Notes: generated by a model not told the origin, from the sequence alone. DNA of 64,000 nt from Neurospora tetrasperma FGSC 2508 (GCF_000213175.1 NW_009799179.1:4845621-4909620); one strand, 5' to 3'. Shown: positions 48,032 to 59,766, counted from the first letter of the stretch. Program-made: numbers and translations.

Positions 48032-48569
48032 TTTGGCAGATTTACCGAGGCTGTAAACGGTGGTTCGGCTGCGTCTCTGACGGTGACGTTGTGCGGGAGA
48101 TGGGCGTCGCGAGTAATCACGATGTTTTTCGTTGCACTGGACAAAACCGACCCAGCGAAACCTAGAAGATCGCAGATGTCGCCGGCCGGAACCATCCGGA
48201 GCAAATGCAGCTCCCCTGATTGGTCAAAGCTATGACCCACTTTCTCCAAGTGCCTCCAAGGCTGCTGGCACCTCTCACAAGCGTGCCAAGCTGCAAGCGG
48301 GATCAACCTCGCAACCACAACGTCGTCCTCATTTTCCAATCTCTTGCTTCTTCCTACAAACTTACCGATTGACGTGTCCGACGGATGCGCATCAAACTGT
48401 GCGCATTACGAAAGCAACAATCTCGACACGCGAGTTCCAAGCTTCGGCGAATCAACCATTAGAGATCAATTTATACGAAACTCAATACTTCCGAGTCGTC
48501 GAACGGCATCGCCGTAACCCTAGCCGAACCCCTCATCGAACATCAATCATCCCACCACAATCTTGAACC
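48032..48569. promoter_or_regulatory. Divergent promoter gap qcr9 / pym
   Basis: About 540 nt between head-to-head start codons. A telo-box-like AACCCTA word lies near 48517, close to the pym start. No other element could be named. Confidence 0.5.
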
Positions 48570-49166
48570 ATGTCTCAGCCAACAAACTCCGGCATCATAA
48601 CTGACAAAAACGGCGAGCGTGTCATCCCCGAGTCTAAGAGAGCCGACGGGAGTACCAGAAAAGCTATTAAAGTCCGCCCCGGCTACCGCCCGCCTGAGGA
48701 TGTCGAGGTGTACAAGAACCGCACCGCCGAGGGCTTTCGTCAGCGCGGCAAAGGCCCAGTGCCGGGCGCAGAAGGATTGAAGGAGGACAAGTCGGACCAG
48801 CAGCTCAGTGCGGCGGCAAACAAAAACGCCAAACGTCGGGAAGCGCGCAAAAAAGCCAAGGCTGCTGGCGAAATAGAAGGCGAGGATCAGAAGACAGCTG
48901 ATGCAGCGGCCCCTGCACTCAAGCCAGAAGAGCTCGACCCGGAAGCCGAGAAGGAGAAGAAGGCCCGGAATTTAAAGAAGAAGCTTCGCCAGGCCAAGGA
49001 GCTGAAGGACAAGAAGGATGGTGGAGAGTCGTTGTTGCCTGAACAGATCGCCAAGGTTATCAAGATCAACGAACTCATCCGGGAATTGGATGCCCTTGGT
49101 TTCGACTCTGAAGGGGAGCCAAAGACCGCAAAGGCTTCGTCTGAACCAAAAGAGGACTCGACCTGA
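48570..49166 (+). CDS. pym1: PYM / WIBG, exon-junction-complex disassembly factor
   Basis: Single-exon gene of 198 residues. The N-terminal 45 residues contain the Mago-Y14-binding PYM motif (RVIPESKRADGSTRK, VRPGYRPPEDVEVY). The rest is a charged Lys/Glu/Ala helix rich in coiled coil (about 85-185), as in animal PYM, whose C-terminal part contacts the small ribosomal subunit. It is expected in the cytoplasm, removing exon junction complexes from translated mRNA. Its presence fits an intron-rich fungus and contrasts with budding yeast, which lacks the complex. Length is typical (about 200). Confidence 0.88.
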   Translation: MSQPTNSGIITDKNGERVIPESKRADGSTRKAIKVRPGYRPPEDVEVYKNRTAEGFRQRGKGPVPGAEGLKEDKSDQQLSAAANKNAKRREARKKAKAAGEIEGEDQKTADAAAPALKPEELDPEAEKEKKARNLKKKLRQAKELKDKKDGGESLLPEQIAKVIKINELIRELDALGFDSEGEPKTAKASSEPKEDST

Positions 49167-50578
49167 AGCAGGAAAGTGACGATCGAGGATAAAGATCATG
49201 AGAATTTAGGTCCTGGCCGGCAATTGCCATGGCCAAGTTACAGAGATACTGCTCCGCCGGTTCAGTTGATGCGCCACACTCGATTCACGTCGATCTCTGA
49301 ACAATCCTTCAGCATGAGCCTAAACCGGGAAGCCTCTCGACACTCTTTGACACTGCACGCCTACCTTTGAGCCTTCTGCCGCTCCGCGCGCCCGCATTGA
49401 GGGCCTGGGGAGCATGGGGTAGATGTATGAATATGCCATGACGGGAAGTGCTGCCGCTCTGAACGTTGCGATCGGGTGAAGGCGAATTGTCCAAGGCGAA
49501 TGTCCAAGGCAAATTGTTGAGATGAAAGGGACGACGACGATAACGATCGATGGTTTCGAATGCTGCTGGCTGTTCAGGGTCTGTACAGTCAATCTACAGT
49601 TCAAGACGAGAGGGATGTCGGATCCTGCCCTGGAGGGAAGGTGGGATCAGATAACAGGGAGGCAACGGCTTGGCGAAAGTCACGTTAAGCGTCCAACAGC
49701 AACTTGGAAATATGCGCCTGTACATGTACTGTCAACTCTGACAGCAAATTTCGACCAATGACCGTCGAGAGAAAGGTTCAGGTATAGTTCCGTTGTAGAG
49801 GCGTTTGGCCGGAAACATAAATAGAAGCCAGCTTTCTGTCCCTCTTTTTCCAAGGTCTCCTCCAAGGTTCGACGTCACGATGCATTATCTTGGACGGCAC
49901 TTCCTTATTGAGATGAGAAGACGAAAAGAAATAACAGTCATTTTTTGAACTGGAGGTCTACAGAATAGGTACGGTCACTGCTGCAAGTGTGGGATATAGA
50001 CATCCTTGGCTATATGCGTGAGCTCGGTGGGAAAAGTTGGGCTTATATGATGGATTTGAAGGTCACAAAGGAAGGAGTGAGGCGGATCTGGAAAGAGCGG
50101 AAATAAGATTTAAGCAGGAAGCAAGAGCTAAACCACCAGTAGAAAAAAGTCTTTGACTCCAAACAGCATCATGATATAGAACGTTGAAAAAGACGAACCT
50201 GGCTGTTCCACTTCAAGAAAATGTTGTAATCAAATTCATTGTGCAGGATGATTCGGGAAAGGAACCCTCTGCATGCCCTGTTATTTGACCCTCCCACTCC
50301 AGCGTGATCGAAAGTGTCATCTAGAAAGACTGTACACTTCTTCGAGCCCGCTAGTCGAGTCAACCCTGCTCTCTAGATATGATGGTCACTTCCGAGAAGA
50401 CGATGAACCATACATAGCCTTGACATGACGACAATGATAGCAAAGCGGATTCAATACTTCATTCAAACATAGCATCTCAGACGGGTTGCTATAATGGGTA
50501 TCATTCTTTTTGTTCTTTAACAATGTCTTGTTATACAGCTATTCGTACATGATTTCGTGCCAGGCCGTCCATCCTCGT
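49167..50578. other. Convergent 1.4 kb gap, no gene recognised
   Basis: 3' flanks of pym and bcs1. Only short frames without domain similarity. No RNA gene or repeat seen. Confidence 0.5.
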
Positions 50579-52000
50579 TCATGCCGGAGACTTCATACTG
50601 CCATCACTTGAAGGGTTTTCGGCCACAAAGGTCCGGGGAATCAAGCCTTCAGCCATTTTAATAGCGCCTTCCATATCATTCTTGTTGAACTGGAACAGAC
50701 CCTGGATAGCCGCCGTCGAGGTATGTCTCTTGGGGGCATCGGGGTCCTGGTTGTTCTCGCCAAAGAGTCCGAGCTCATCTAGCCTGTTGAGGAACCTTTC
50801 GCGGCCGGAATGGTCCGCGTCAATGTCACCATAGTAGCGATCCCACATCTCGGCAGCCTGGTGCCTGGTTGCCTCGCCAATGCGCATCATCATGTCGACA
50901 CGGCCAGGACGGATCAAGGCCGGGTCCAAGCGATCGATGTGGTTGGTGGTGAGGAAGGCTATCCGGTTTTCGCCGGCAGCCAAACCGTCTAGGGCATTGA
51001 GAAGACCGGAAAACGTCACTGTGCCGCCGCTGTAGCCATCAGAATCCCTCGGTCTCCGGTTGACGAGCGCGGCGTCGACGTCTTCCAGAACCAAAATGCT
51101 CTTCTCAGGCTGCTGGGTCAACAGGTGAGCCAGCAAGTCATCCGTGATGCCGACCTCGCTGAGGTTGATCATGGCAACGCTGTAATCCAACTCGCCCGCG
51201 AGCGCCTGGATAAAGGACGTTTTCCCTGTACCGGGCGGGCCATAGAGAAGGTAGCCACGACGGTAGGGCACGCCTCTGTCGGTGTACCACTGCTGGGCCG
51301 CCAAGAACTCCTTCACATCGTCTACGATGCTCTCTTTAACGCCCTTGTCGAGAATGACGCTACCAAGAGGCCGCTTGAGCCTGGGCTTGCCCAATGGCAT
51401 CCACTCCATGCGCTTCGCCGTGTAGACGACCGTCTTGCCTTCGTGGAAGCGGTGCGCCATCTGGTGCGCCTCGGTAAAGATCTCGCCCAGCACATGTCGG
51501 TGCGGCCACAAGAGGGTGAGGGTCAGCGTTTCGTGCGGCTCGCCCGTTGCCGTCTGAGTCGTGCTCGCCTTCTCCCGGTTCACGGCGATATACACGCCGG
51601 GTTTGTGCCGGATGATGTGGCGGCCAAAGCCGGGTTGCACGCGGAAATCTGCGTGCGAGCTCCCTTCGTCCTTGCCGGGGGTGATAGACTTGGTGGTGGT
51701 AGAGACGGAGAGGTTGCGGAGCCGCGTCAGTCGCTGGGCGATGAAGCCAGTGTTGTCTCGCGGCAGCGCCAGCCAGGCAAGGACCCAGTTATAGGAAGGA
51801 TCACGCTTGCTGATCTCGACATTGACCAGCATCTGACGTTTCAGTAATCCGGCACCACGGATGGCAGCCCGGCGACCAAAGGCGGCGGCGGCGCCAAGGC
51901 CGGCGAGGCCCATGCCACCGGCGAAAACGGGATTGTTGAAGAGCACATCGAGGTTGAGAATTGATCCCGCTGTAAGCGGGGTTTGCGGATCGGTCGACAT
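50579..52000 (-). CDS. bcs1: Mitochondrial AAA chaperone Bcs1 (Rieske protein translocase)
   Basis: Single-exon gene of 473 residues. A membrane-spanning segment (about 28-48) with adjacent basic residues forms the internal import signal typical of Bcs1. The BCS1-specific domain follows (about 55-225). The AAA module has Walker A GPPGTGKTSF, Walker B ILVLEDVDAAL, sensor 1 IAFLTTNHIDRLDPALIRPGRVD and the arginine finger within RPGR. Bcs1 moves the folded Rieske iron-sulfur protein across the inner membrane, the last step of complex III assembly. Length agrees with yeast Bcs1 (456). It lies about 2.5 kb from qcr9. Confidence 0.95.
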   Translation of the reverse strand: MSTDPQTPLTAGSILNLDVLFNNPVFAGGMGLAGLGAAAAFGRRAAIRGAGLLKRQMLVNVEISKRDPSYNWVLAWLALPRDNTGFIAQRLTRLRNLSVSTTTKSITPGKDEGSSHADFRVQPGFGRHIIRHKPGVYIAVNREKASTTQTATGEPHETLTLTLLWPHRHVLGEIFTEAHQMAHRFHEGKTVVYTAKRMEWMPLGKPRLKRPLGSVILDKGVKESIVDDVKEFLAAQQWYTDRGVPYRRGYLLYGPPGTGKTSFIQALAGELDYSVAMINLSEVGITDDLLAHLLTQQPEKSILVLEDVDAALVNRRPRDSDGYSGGTVTFSGLLNALDGLAAGENRIAFLTTNHIDRLDPALIRPGRVDMMMRIGEATRHQAAEMWDRYYGDIDADHSGRERFLNRLDELGLFGENNQDPDAPKRHTSTAAIQGLFQFNKNDMEGAIKMAEGLIPRTFVAENPSSDGSMKSPA

Positions 52001-52565
52001 TGTGGTCGAAGTTCTCTATTCTACATGGCTTTGCGGAAGAGGTCGAAGGCCGAAATGGGTCGGCAAGAATTGAGAGGGCTCCGGGTCGGATGAGGTCTGG
52101 GATAAGGTGGAATTCATCCGAATTTGGTTAATGTTTGACGTTTAGCTCGCCGGGAGCCATGCCGACAATTGAAAATTTAAGTGGGTCCGACAGTACGGTT
52201 CTTGCCGGGCTGCCGGTAGATTCCCAAGAGGGACGCTACAGTATCGGAACCAAGGTAATCCAACGATTCGGTGTTTCTCGCCGTGATCTCTAACGCAATG
52301 GGACATCCGGAAGCTCATCCTTGGGCCTATACAGCAACAAACACACTCGCTGAGCCTCAATGCACCCTTCTAAATGTCATAAGAAATGAAGAGAACAGAA
52401 CCTGGAAGCGGATCGGCATGCGGTCCCCTTCCGGGTATCCTAACATGCAATTCAATGACAGATTCTTTATTATACATGACATGTACACGACCGCCAGCCC
52501 ATTGCTGCCAGCCAGGCTGTGACGGCTCCCCATCCAGTTCTGTCCCCAAGACCAGCTGCACTCGC
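52001..52565. other. Gap between uS11m and bcs1 (same strand)
   Basis: About 565 nt carrying the bcs1 promoter and the uS11m 3' flank. No coding signal. Confidence 0.5.
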
Positions 52566-53192
52566 TTAACCCAAACGTCTGGGCTTCTTGCTCCTTGTAC
52601 CACCGAACTTGAGGCGTGTGGCATCGCTGACACGCACGATGGAGCTGCGCAACATCCTTCCTTCATTTCCAAGCAGGACCTTGATGACCGCCTCTCTGCC
52701 AGGGCCGAATCCTCGTAAGACCACCTCCATCTTCTTGATCTTATTGTGCAGGTTCATCTGATGCATCTTGTCTACCACGTAGGCGCCCAACTGATATGCC
52801 GAGTCGTAGTGTTTGCGGTTAGACTTCTTGAAGCCAAGGTTGCCGCACGAAAGGGATATGAGAGCGTCGCGATTCGGCTTGGTGACGGTAATGTGAGTGT
52901 TGTGCTTGTGCGAGTAGATGTGGAAGTGGTATGGCTCGTCCTCGGTATCCCTCAATCCAATGTTGGTTGCAAGCTTGTCACCGGTCAAATCGGTGGGATC
53001 TGCGGCCATGCCGACAATGCCCCGAGTCAAAGACTCCATCAACTTGGCTGAGCTTTCGGAGTCGGCATCCCTCCTTGCGGCGGTCTGTGAGAACGCCCGC
53101 GTCCATAGTGGCGTGGCGCTGGGGAAAACGGGCTTGTTGAAGGCCTGGAAGAGGTTCTGCGCCAGAAGGCGGCCGGTAGAGAAGCGGCTCAT
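52566..53192 (-). CDS. mrps18: Mitochondrial small-subunit ribosomal protein uS11m (Mrps18)
   Basis: 208 residues from ATG 53192. The frame extends upstream to 53720, but the segment MSRFSTGRLLAQNLFQAF, basic and amphipathic, is a typical mitochondrial presequence; the longer frame is leader sequence. The S11 fold is evident: HIYSHKHNTHITVT, SCGNLGFKKSNRKHYDSAYQLG, and the rRNA-binding end VVLRGFGPGREAVIKVL then VSDATRLKFGGTRSKKPRR. It binds 16S-like rRNA in the platform of the mitochondrial small subunit. Divergent from tim44. Confidence 0.93.
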   Translation of the reverse strand: MSRFSTGRLLAQNLFQAFNKPVFPSATPLWTRAFSQTAARRDADSESSAKLMESLTRGIVGMAADPTDLTGDKLATNIGLRDTEDEPYHFHIYSHKHNTHITVTKPNRDALISLSCGNLGFKKSNRKHYDSAYQLGAYVVDKMHQMNLHNKIKKMEVVLRGFGPGREAVIKVLLGNEGRMLRSSIVRVSDATRLKFGGTRSKKPRRLG

Positions 53193-53895
53193 CTTTGCTG
53201 GCCAATTGCTCCTCGGAGCTGTCGCGACGGTGGGGTGGACGACAAAGGAAAGGTGACCTTGAATGAGCGGGCGGAAGAGCAGTTGGCGCACACAATGCCG
53301 GAATTGGGGGAAGCGAGTCGTACAGGTAGTGGAGAGGCCGTGGCTCCGTGGTACGCGGTGCGCGTGCGAATGCCGTGAGTGGGTGGCTCCCGTCCCGTTC
53401 GCCGACCGGAAGTTCAAAGGTCCTCGAAATTTTGAGTGGATGGCCGCGGGGCAGGCAACGCAAGCGGCAGCGCTGCAGAACCAAGGGCGACCATGAGACC
53501 GGTCGGCGGTGGGGCAGGCACTTTTCTTGGCATCAGTAACAAGGGTGAGCCGACAGCGGGGGACTGAACGAAATGTTCTGGGGCAGTTTTGGAGCAGTTT
53601 TGCGGCCGAGCGGGGGCAAAGAAGCCAAAAGATTTCGGGGGACCCTCGGTGTCCAGCCGACCAATTCAGCGCGTATTGGATCGATTTGCCCGGCCATTGG
53701 CGTTGCAGCAGAATTTCCACCGATCCATTTTCCCTAGGTTGCGCGCAAATTCTAAGTTCTGTCCTCGGCCCTTGATTGCCCTCCGTCCGCCAACTTTCCG
53801 CACTCCACTTCCGTGCCTCGACTTGTTGTCTGCATCAGCTTGAAGGCTCCGTCTCCCAGGTTTTTCCGCAGGACGGTCCAGCTGGGATAGCAAAC
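53193..53895. promoter_or_regulatory. Divergent promoter gap uS11m / tim44
   Basis: About 700 nt between head-to-head genes, both mitochondrial. Possibly a shared bidirectional promoter. No named site is evident. Confidence 0.5.
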
Positions 53896-55523
53896 ATGAA
53901 CGCATATAGGCATGTCCTAAGGACGTCGCCGGGTGCTCCGTTGAGAGCCGCGGCCGTTCCTCATGCCACCCATGTCAGGTCACCGGCGACCAGCCGGCTC
54001 TTGTCCAGCCGCGCTTCCCGTGTCAACACCACCGAAATTCGCATCTCTCCCGCCACGCCCATCTCCGCGCAGGAGATTCCTCTACTAAGGTCGCCTTTTA
54101 CCCCTAACGCGATACAAGCCCGTTCGTTCCACGCCTCGTCCCGCGCGCTGCAGCAACAGGAGCAGCCTAAGCAGCAAACGCCAGAGACCGAACCCAAGGC
54201 GCAAGAGCCCACTGAAAAGAAAGAGTCCAAGTCTGAAGAAGCAAAGGAGGAGGGCGAGAAGTCAGAGGGTGAGCCCAAGAAGGAAAAGAAGGAGGATGCG
54301 CCGCCTCCACCTCCCCACGGTGACAAGACTCCCTGGCAGGTCTTCATGGAGACCATGCAGACCGAGTTCAAGCAGTCTCAGGAATGGAACGAGTCGACCA
54401 AGGCATTGGCCGCCTCCGCCAACCAGATCGCAGAGAGCGAGGCCATTCGCCGTGCACGACAGGCGTACGAAGCCACCTCTGGTACTGTTTCCTCTACGGC
54501 TGGCAAGGTTGTCAAGACCACCGCGACTGCCGTCGGCAAGGGTGCTCAGTGGACTTGGGAGACGCCAGTGATGAAGGGAGTGCGTAAGGGCGCCAACATC
54601 ACCGGAGAGGTTCTGGACAAGGCGACGAAGCCTATCCGCGAGACTGAGGCTTACAAGAACGTGAAGGACGTCATCGATGACGGAAGCAGCTCCAGATATG
54701 GCGGCTGGGCTGAGAAGGAGGAGCGTAGGAAACGCAGAGAGAAGTGGCTGAAGGAGTCAGCTGGCAAAGGCCCTCAGATCCTTGAGGAGGATCCCAAGTA
54801 AGAACAAGTCCTGCGGACATATCTGGTCGATTTGCTAACTGTTTCAGTGCCGGAACCAACGTCACTCTCCACAAAGATGCCGCTTGGAAGGAGGCATGGA
54901 GGGATTTCCGCGACTCCAACAAGTTCGTCCAGAATGTTTTCGGCTTGAAGACCGTCTACGAGGAGTCGGAAAACCCCCTCATCTCCACTGCTAGGAGTAT
55001 CACCGACAAGATCGGCAGTTTCTTCGCCGAAAACGAGACCGCTCAGGTCATCAAGAAGCTTCGCGAATTGGACCCCGGCTTCAACATGGAGAATTTCCTT
55101 ATGGAGTTGCGCGAGTACATCCTTCCTGAAGTCCTCGAGGCGTACGTCAAGGGCGATGTTGAAACACTGAAGCTCTGGCTCTCGGAGGCCCAGTACTCCG
55201 TCTATGAGGCTTTGACCAAGCAGTACCTCCAGGCTGGTCTCAAGTCCGACGGACGCATTCTCGACATCCGTGGTGTTGATGTTCTCAAGGCGCGGATGCT
55301 TGAGCCTGGTGACATTCCTGTTTTCGTCATCACTTGCAGGACTCAAGAAGTTCACGTTTACAAGAACGCCAAGACTGGAAAGTTGGCGGCCGGTATGGAG
55401 GACAAGGTTCAGCTTGTGACCTACGCCATTGGCATTACTCGTATTCCTGAGGATGTCAACAACCCCGAGACCAGGGGCTGGAGATTGATCGAGATGCAGA
55501 AGAGCGGGCGTGATTACATCTAA
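53896..55523 (+). CDS. tim44: Mitochondrial import motor subunit Tim44
   Basis: Two exons, 53896-54797 and 54848-55523 (50-nt intron, GTAAGA..TTTCAG), give 525 residues. A basic, Ser/Ala-rich presequence with the cleavage-like motif ARSFHASSR (about 75-85) is followed by a charged Lys/Glu stretch. Then comes the helical Hsp70/Tim23-binding part (TPWQVFMETMQTEFK) and the C-terminal Tim44 domain (about 310-525) with FQNVFGLK-type, DPGFNMENFLMELREYILPEVLEAYVKGD and FVITCRTQEVHVY motifs. It anchors mtHsp70 to the TIM23 channel on the matrix face. Length fits the family (about 430-530). Confidence 0.95.
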
Positions 55524-56344
55524 GCCCGCATTTTTTCCAACGAGCGTGTCTTTTAAGGTGAAGGAGCACGCTTTTGCCACATCACCACTCGGCGTCAAGC
55601 GCTTGTTTATGTTCACTACACTATTATCGGTTGCGGCAACCAAGAATAAATGTATCATACCAAAACTGGGATCTGGTCGCATGGGGGCCATTGGGAGTTT
55701 CGGAATCTTCGTCGCACATGTATAGAAAGGCAGGCTACGGAGCGGGCGCCTTGAGCATTTCCAGCATAAACACACCACTCTGAATAAGGGCATACGGATC
55801 AAAGATTGGTGCCATGACGAAATGGTCACACTGTACAATATAATAGCGGGACTGAGGGCAGTCACAAAAGAGCTGTGGAGCGAAACAGATATAGGCGTTT
55901 TGAAGCGATACCCGCTTTTGTACAGAACAATGACATTGGTTCTTTGGATAGGACGTTGGTATCGATCCTCTGCCTGTGCTTGAATCATCTCCCCCCTCCC
56001 GAGCCTCCTCCGTTGGTTTGTTTTCAAGCTGAGTAACCGCCTCCAATGGCCTATAGTGCTTGAAAAATATTTCATTAAGCAATGATACGCAAAGGTACCG
56101 TGCGAATGTAGACCATAGCTGAGACTTGGTGTCGTTAATTCTCTCTATTCGCCAGATCTCACATGTGATAAGCCCCAGTACATTGGTCGAGACTGTCAAG
56201 TGACCCGATCTCAGCAAGACAAAAACACGCACTCGCCGGAAAAAAAAAATCTCCAAAAAAGAAATAAAGAAATCAAGGCATCTGGTACAATGTTGATGCA
56301 ACAAAAACAAAATAGCTTTCTGAGACTTAAAAAGTCAAAAGAAT
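55524..56344. other. tim44 3' flank
   Basis: About 820 nt between tim44 and the tRNA. A minus-strand 191-codon frame (55735-56310) has an odd Cys/Phe-rich composition and begins in an A/T-run region. I see no domain and do not call it. Confidence 0.45.
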
Positions 56345-56436
56345 TGGATGCACCGCGGATCGAACGCGGGACCGTCTGTAGAGCAAGATAGAAATTTCAA
56401 TGCAAAACAGAAATCATACCACTAGACCATGCACCC
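56345..56436 (-). tRNA. tRNA-Ala (anticodon UGC), with a 20-nt intron
   Basis: Acceptor stem GGGTGCA / TGCATCC, with the G3:U70 wobble pair that marks alanine tRNAs, and discriminator A73. D-arm GTC..GAT, anticodon stem TCTGT / ACAGA, T-arm CCGCG-TTCGATC-CGCGG. The loop reads TT-TGC-A before the intron (56400-56381, one base 3' of the anticodon). Mature length is 72 nt without CCA. A T-run follows the 3' end on the minus strand, as expected for a Pol III terminator. Confidence 0.88.
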
Positions 56437-58962
56437 ATGGTTATTAAATCATAATTCACTGACACACTATATTGCACTAACTAAATTCCATCCTCGGGCG
56501 GCACCATATGCTTGCCATTTTCGCCTCATGAATTAGCGCTTTTCTCGGCAGCATTCAACATCAACTGTCTACCTAGACACAATTCTTGAAGTGGTCTGCG
56601 TCGCGTCTGTCCCACCCGACCTGCATACCTATGCTACACAGCCCAGGTACTGGGCCGAAGGGCGCGGCAGGTATTGTCTCCGGCCTTGCGATGCTTGACG
56701 ATGATCTCTCCTGGGACCGGAACCCGTGGGCTTGCAATTGGAAACCCAGCATTGCCGGTCATTCATGTACGCCGCCTCCCTCCTACGAACGTTGTGTTGC
56801 CACACAATACGCCCATACCCATTCCCATCTGGCACGAGTGTCGTTCCAAACTGGGAGTAGGGCAAAGCCACTTTGCGCTTCGTCACTTCTATTTACGGGG
56901 TATGACGAATCGCTGATCTCGAGCGGTCTAGACTGATTGATGGCTTATATGAAGCATTCAAGAAAGCCGTTTCAGTCGCAGGCCGGGCAAAAAAGAACAC
57001 CGGTGATAGTGCCTAGATGAAAGAGATAGCCCACGATGGCGGGACCGAATAGGACCGAGCCGGACAGAAACCAAAGTCGAGATTATTCGGATCACCGCCG
57101 ACGCCAAGGCCGGCGTCGGGGTGGAGCACGCGGAGCCGAAAACGACACTTCGAACCGGATCAAGCTTTTGACAGCGAGTTTCTCTCTTTTTGTTAAGAAT
57201 TACCATAGGCTTGTAGTCTGAGACTCGATTGACGGGCCGGTCGAGCACCGTCTCAAACACTGCAACACGGCGAAGCGGAAGTTTGCTTGGGACGACAGTT
57301 CGACAGGGTTTAATGGGTAACTGTCTTCCCTGCTGTGCACCAATTGCATACTCGGTGCAACGCGAAAAGGATGCCTGCCGTCCTACTTCTTATCGCATCG
57401 ACTCCAGGCTCCTAGTCTAGGCCAAGAGGATACACGTCCTCCCTACATTCAACGCGAAGCATCGACAAAGCAGGGGATAACCATATGCCTTCATTGTCAT
57501 GTTGCTTGTTGAAGCACGACAATCTGCCACATGGAGCGATTATTGTTACTCTTGCAGGCTCGCTGGCAATGTAGCAATGGAGATCCATAGGACTGCTCTC
57601 GTTGCTTCTCCTTCCGTTTTCTGTGCGGGCCTTTCTCCGGCGGTCAGACTGTCTCAGTCTAGATTGACCAAGGTCAGAAATACCTATCGGAATGTATGAT
57701 TCGGATGGTCCCGAACCCGTCTCATGGAGTCAACAGCACAAATTTTGTCATTGTGTTGATCAAAAATGTGACGACAGATGCTCACGGAGACTATTAGATG
57801 CTTGGCGGAAATAACAGGGGTCAATTCGCAAGAGCAACAAGCATCCCAACCTCATGGCGCCACTAAACTATGCTGGAAGTCAGGAAGAAGGAAAAAGAGA
57901 ATATGGCCATACCTACCAAGAGCTAACAAGTCCCGTCGATCGAGCATGGCCTCACAAGGCTTTCCTGCATTCAAGTCTGAAGACTCTGCCAATTTGTGTG
58001 TCGACGCCCACATTGGGCGTGCCTAGGGTCCTTTGCACACTGTCTCTTTCTTTTCACGCGAAGCATGCCAGCTGGGAAGCGTAAGACACAATGGGCTGCT
58101 CCATCCCACCAGACGCCTCCATGTCCGACACACGAGATGGCGTAGAACAAGAGCTTAGATGCCGCCGGGTTGGCTTAGTTGTGTAACTTACAATAACTTT
58201 GTGTCTTTTTTCTTTCTTTCTTTTGGCTAGTTGTCCCAACACCATCCTGTCATATTCTCCTACTCGTTCGCGACGTGGCAGTATTCTTTTCTGGTTGCGC
58301 TACTCATGGTCAGCCTTTCCTGCTTCTGATGTCTTCGCAACGAACCGCCTTATTTCCAACTGTCAGATACCATGCATACTCCCACGCATCCGCTGACTCT
58401 TCCTCTCCTCTTTGCACAATAAGCCAGTCTTCATTTATGCCGACCCCTTAGTTCGACATCTTCCGATATCGAAGGACAAGCTAGGCTTGGACATACACGA
58501 CATCAGACAGCTTCCCAACTTTCAAGTTTGCGCATTGCAAGCTTACAGAGGATCCGACGTGGTACATTCATAGTACGCATCGGGACAACATATATAAGGC
58601 GTTTTTTGTGTCAACTAGACATAGTGAGGGCTTCATTTCTCCCGCGCTCTGTAACACACTATGCCCATTGTTAGCTCGGCAAGGAGAACCGACTCATAAG
58701 CGGCTTGTCCCGCATATATGGCAAGGTTCAAAGAGTCATCGATAACTCTCTAGATCCGAGCGGCTCGACGAGGCTTGAAAACCCAAGGAATCATCGACGT
58801 CAGCCAAACAAAACAAGACATACGGATATAAACGTGCTACCAGACAGAAAGGATCACTCTAGGAGGCACCAGCAACTGTTACAACAACACAGAACACGTG
58901 GAAAGGAAGCCAGCACCAGAAGAAACGAGCAGCGCCCCAGGACAAGCTAGTGATCTTCCAGT
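56437..58962. other. 2.5 kb gap, no gene recognised
   Basis: Only short frames. A TATA-like word (acatatataagg) lies near 58587-58598, and the following 100 nt contain an ATG that ends after 12 codons. Nothing else can be supported. Confidence 0.45.
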
Positions 58963-59766
58963 TTGACAGGAATCAGATCACAGACAACGCTGGACTTTTG
59001 CCATCTCTCTTGGGCATATTTTTTTGCGAAGAAAGCACGGGTACGAGCAGTTTCCCAAACAGACATTTGGTTTGATCAGCTCAAAAGCCTGGAAACAGAG
59101 GATAGCCCAGCTTGTTTTCCGCTGAGGAAACAGTGGTTGGTCAAAGTTGGAAGTAATTGTGTGCCAGGGCCATTCAGGTGTCTAGTGTACTCTCATCAAG
59201 GCGGCAAAAAGGTACAACGGCCAGAACCCTCAAGAGCAAATATCTGCCGCTTCGTATTTCGTCAGTTAGACAGGCAGCAACGGGAACTTTGCCTACCATT
59301 GATCACAGCCGTTGGGAGTTGGGAGGACTCCTCAATTACATCACTGCCCCAGGTGCCTCTGGCTCAGCTGTTGAAGTCGCCCTTGCCTTCCTCAAACTCA
59401 GCCTTGCAGCAGGATTACCGAAATTTAGAAGCGTGCCTTCCCTCTCAACCAGCTGTTGTGTTATTGGCTAGACGACGGCTGTGCCTGGGCTTCTTTGTTG
59501 CGGCCGCCTCGCGCAGTACCATACCTTCCCTTTCACAGAGGAGTGACATAAACCTCCTGTTAGTTCCCCTTCACCCTAAGCTCGGACGCATCCCTCGAAT
59601 CAACGAATTGGAAGCTCCCAGGCGGCGCTTTTATCCAACGATATTAGGGAAGGTACCGCTGCTTCCAAGTGGGCTCAACTTTGCCGTGGTCGATCTGTTT
59701 GAGACACAACTCCATCGTCTTCCCCTCCATTTCTTCTTCGACTACCACCATTTCCGAAACTTCTAG
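58963..59766 (+). CDS. Unrecognised 267-codon reading frame (doubtful)
   Basis: An open frame of 267 codons, long for chance, but with many A-ending codons unlike the real genes here and no recognisable domain, signal peptide or membrane segment. It overlaps a minus-strand candidate (59644-59829) whose codon choice is more gene-like. It may be an orphan gene, an untranslated leader of hmt1, or antisense. I do not assign a function. Confidence 0.15.
   Translation: MTGIRSQTTLDFCHLSWAYFFAKKARVRAVSQTDIWFDQLKSLETEDSPACFPLRKQWLVKVGSNCVPGPFRCLVYSHQGGKKVQRPEPSRANICRFVFRQLDRQQRELCLPLITAVGSWEDSSITSLPQVPLAQLLKSPLPSSNSALQQDYRNLEACLPSQPAVVLLARRRLCLGFFVAAASRSTIPSLSQRSDINLLLVPLHPKLGRIPRINELEAPRRRFYPTILGKVPLLPSGLNFAVVDLFETQLHRLPLHFFFDYHHFRNF

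Noticed and set aside
51125-51847. 240-codon plus-strand frame
   Set aside because: Antisense of bcs1, which has clear AAA motifs.
55735-56310. 191-codon minus-strand frame with Cys/Phe-rich product
   Set aside because: Starts in A/T-rich low complexity, poor codon bias, no domain, and covers the expected tim44 3' UTR.
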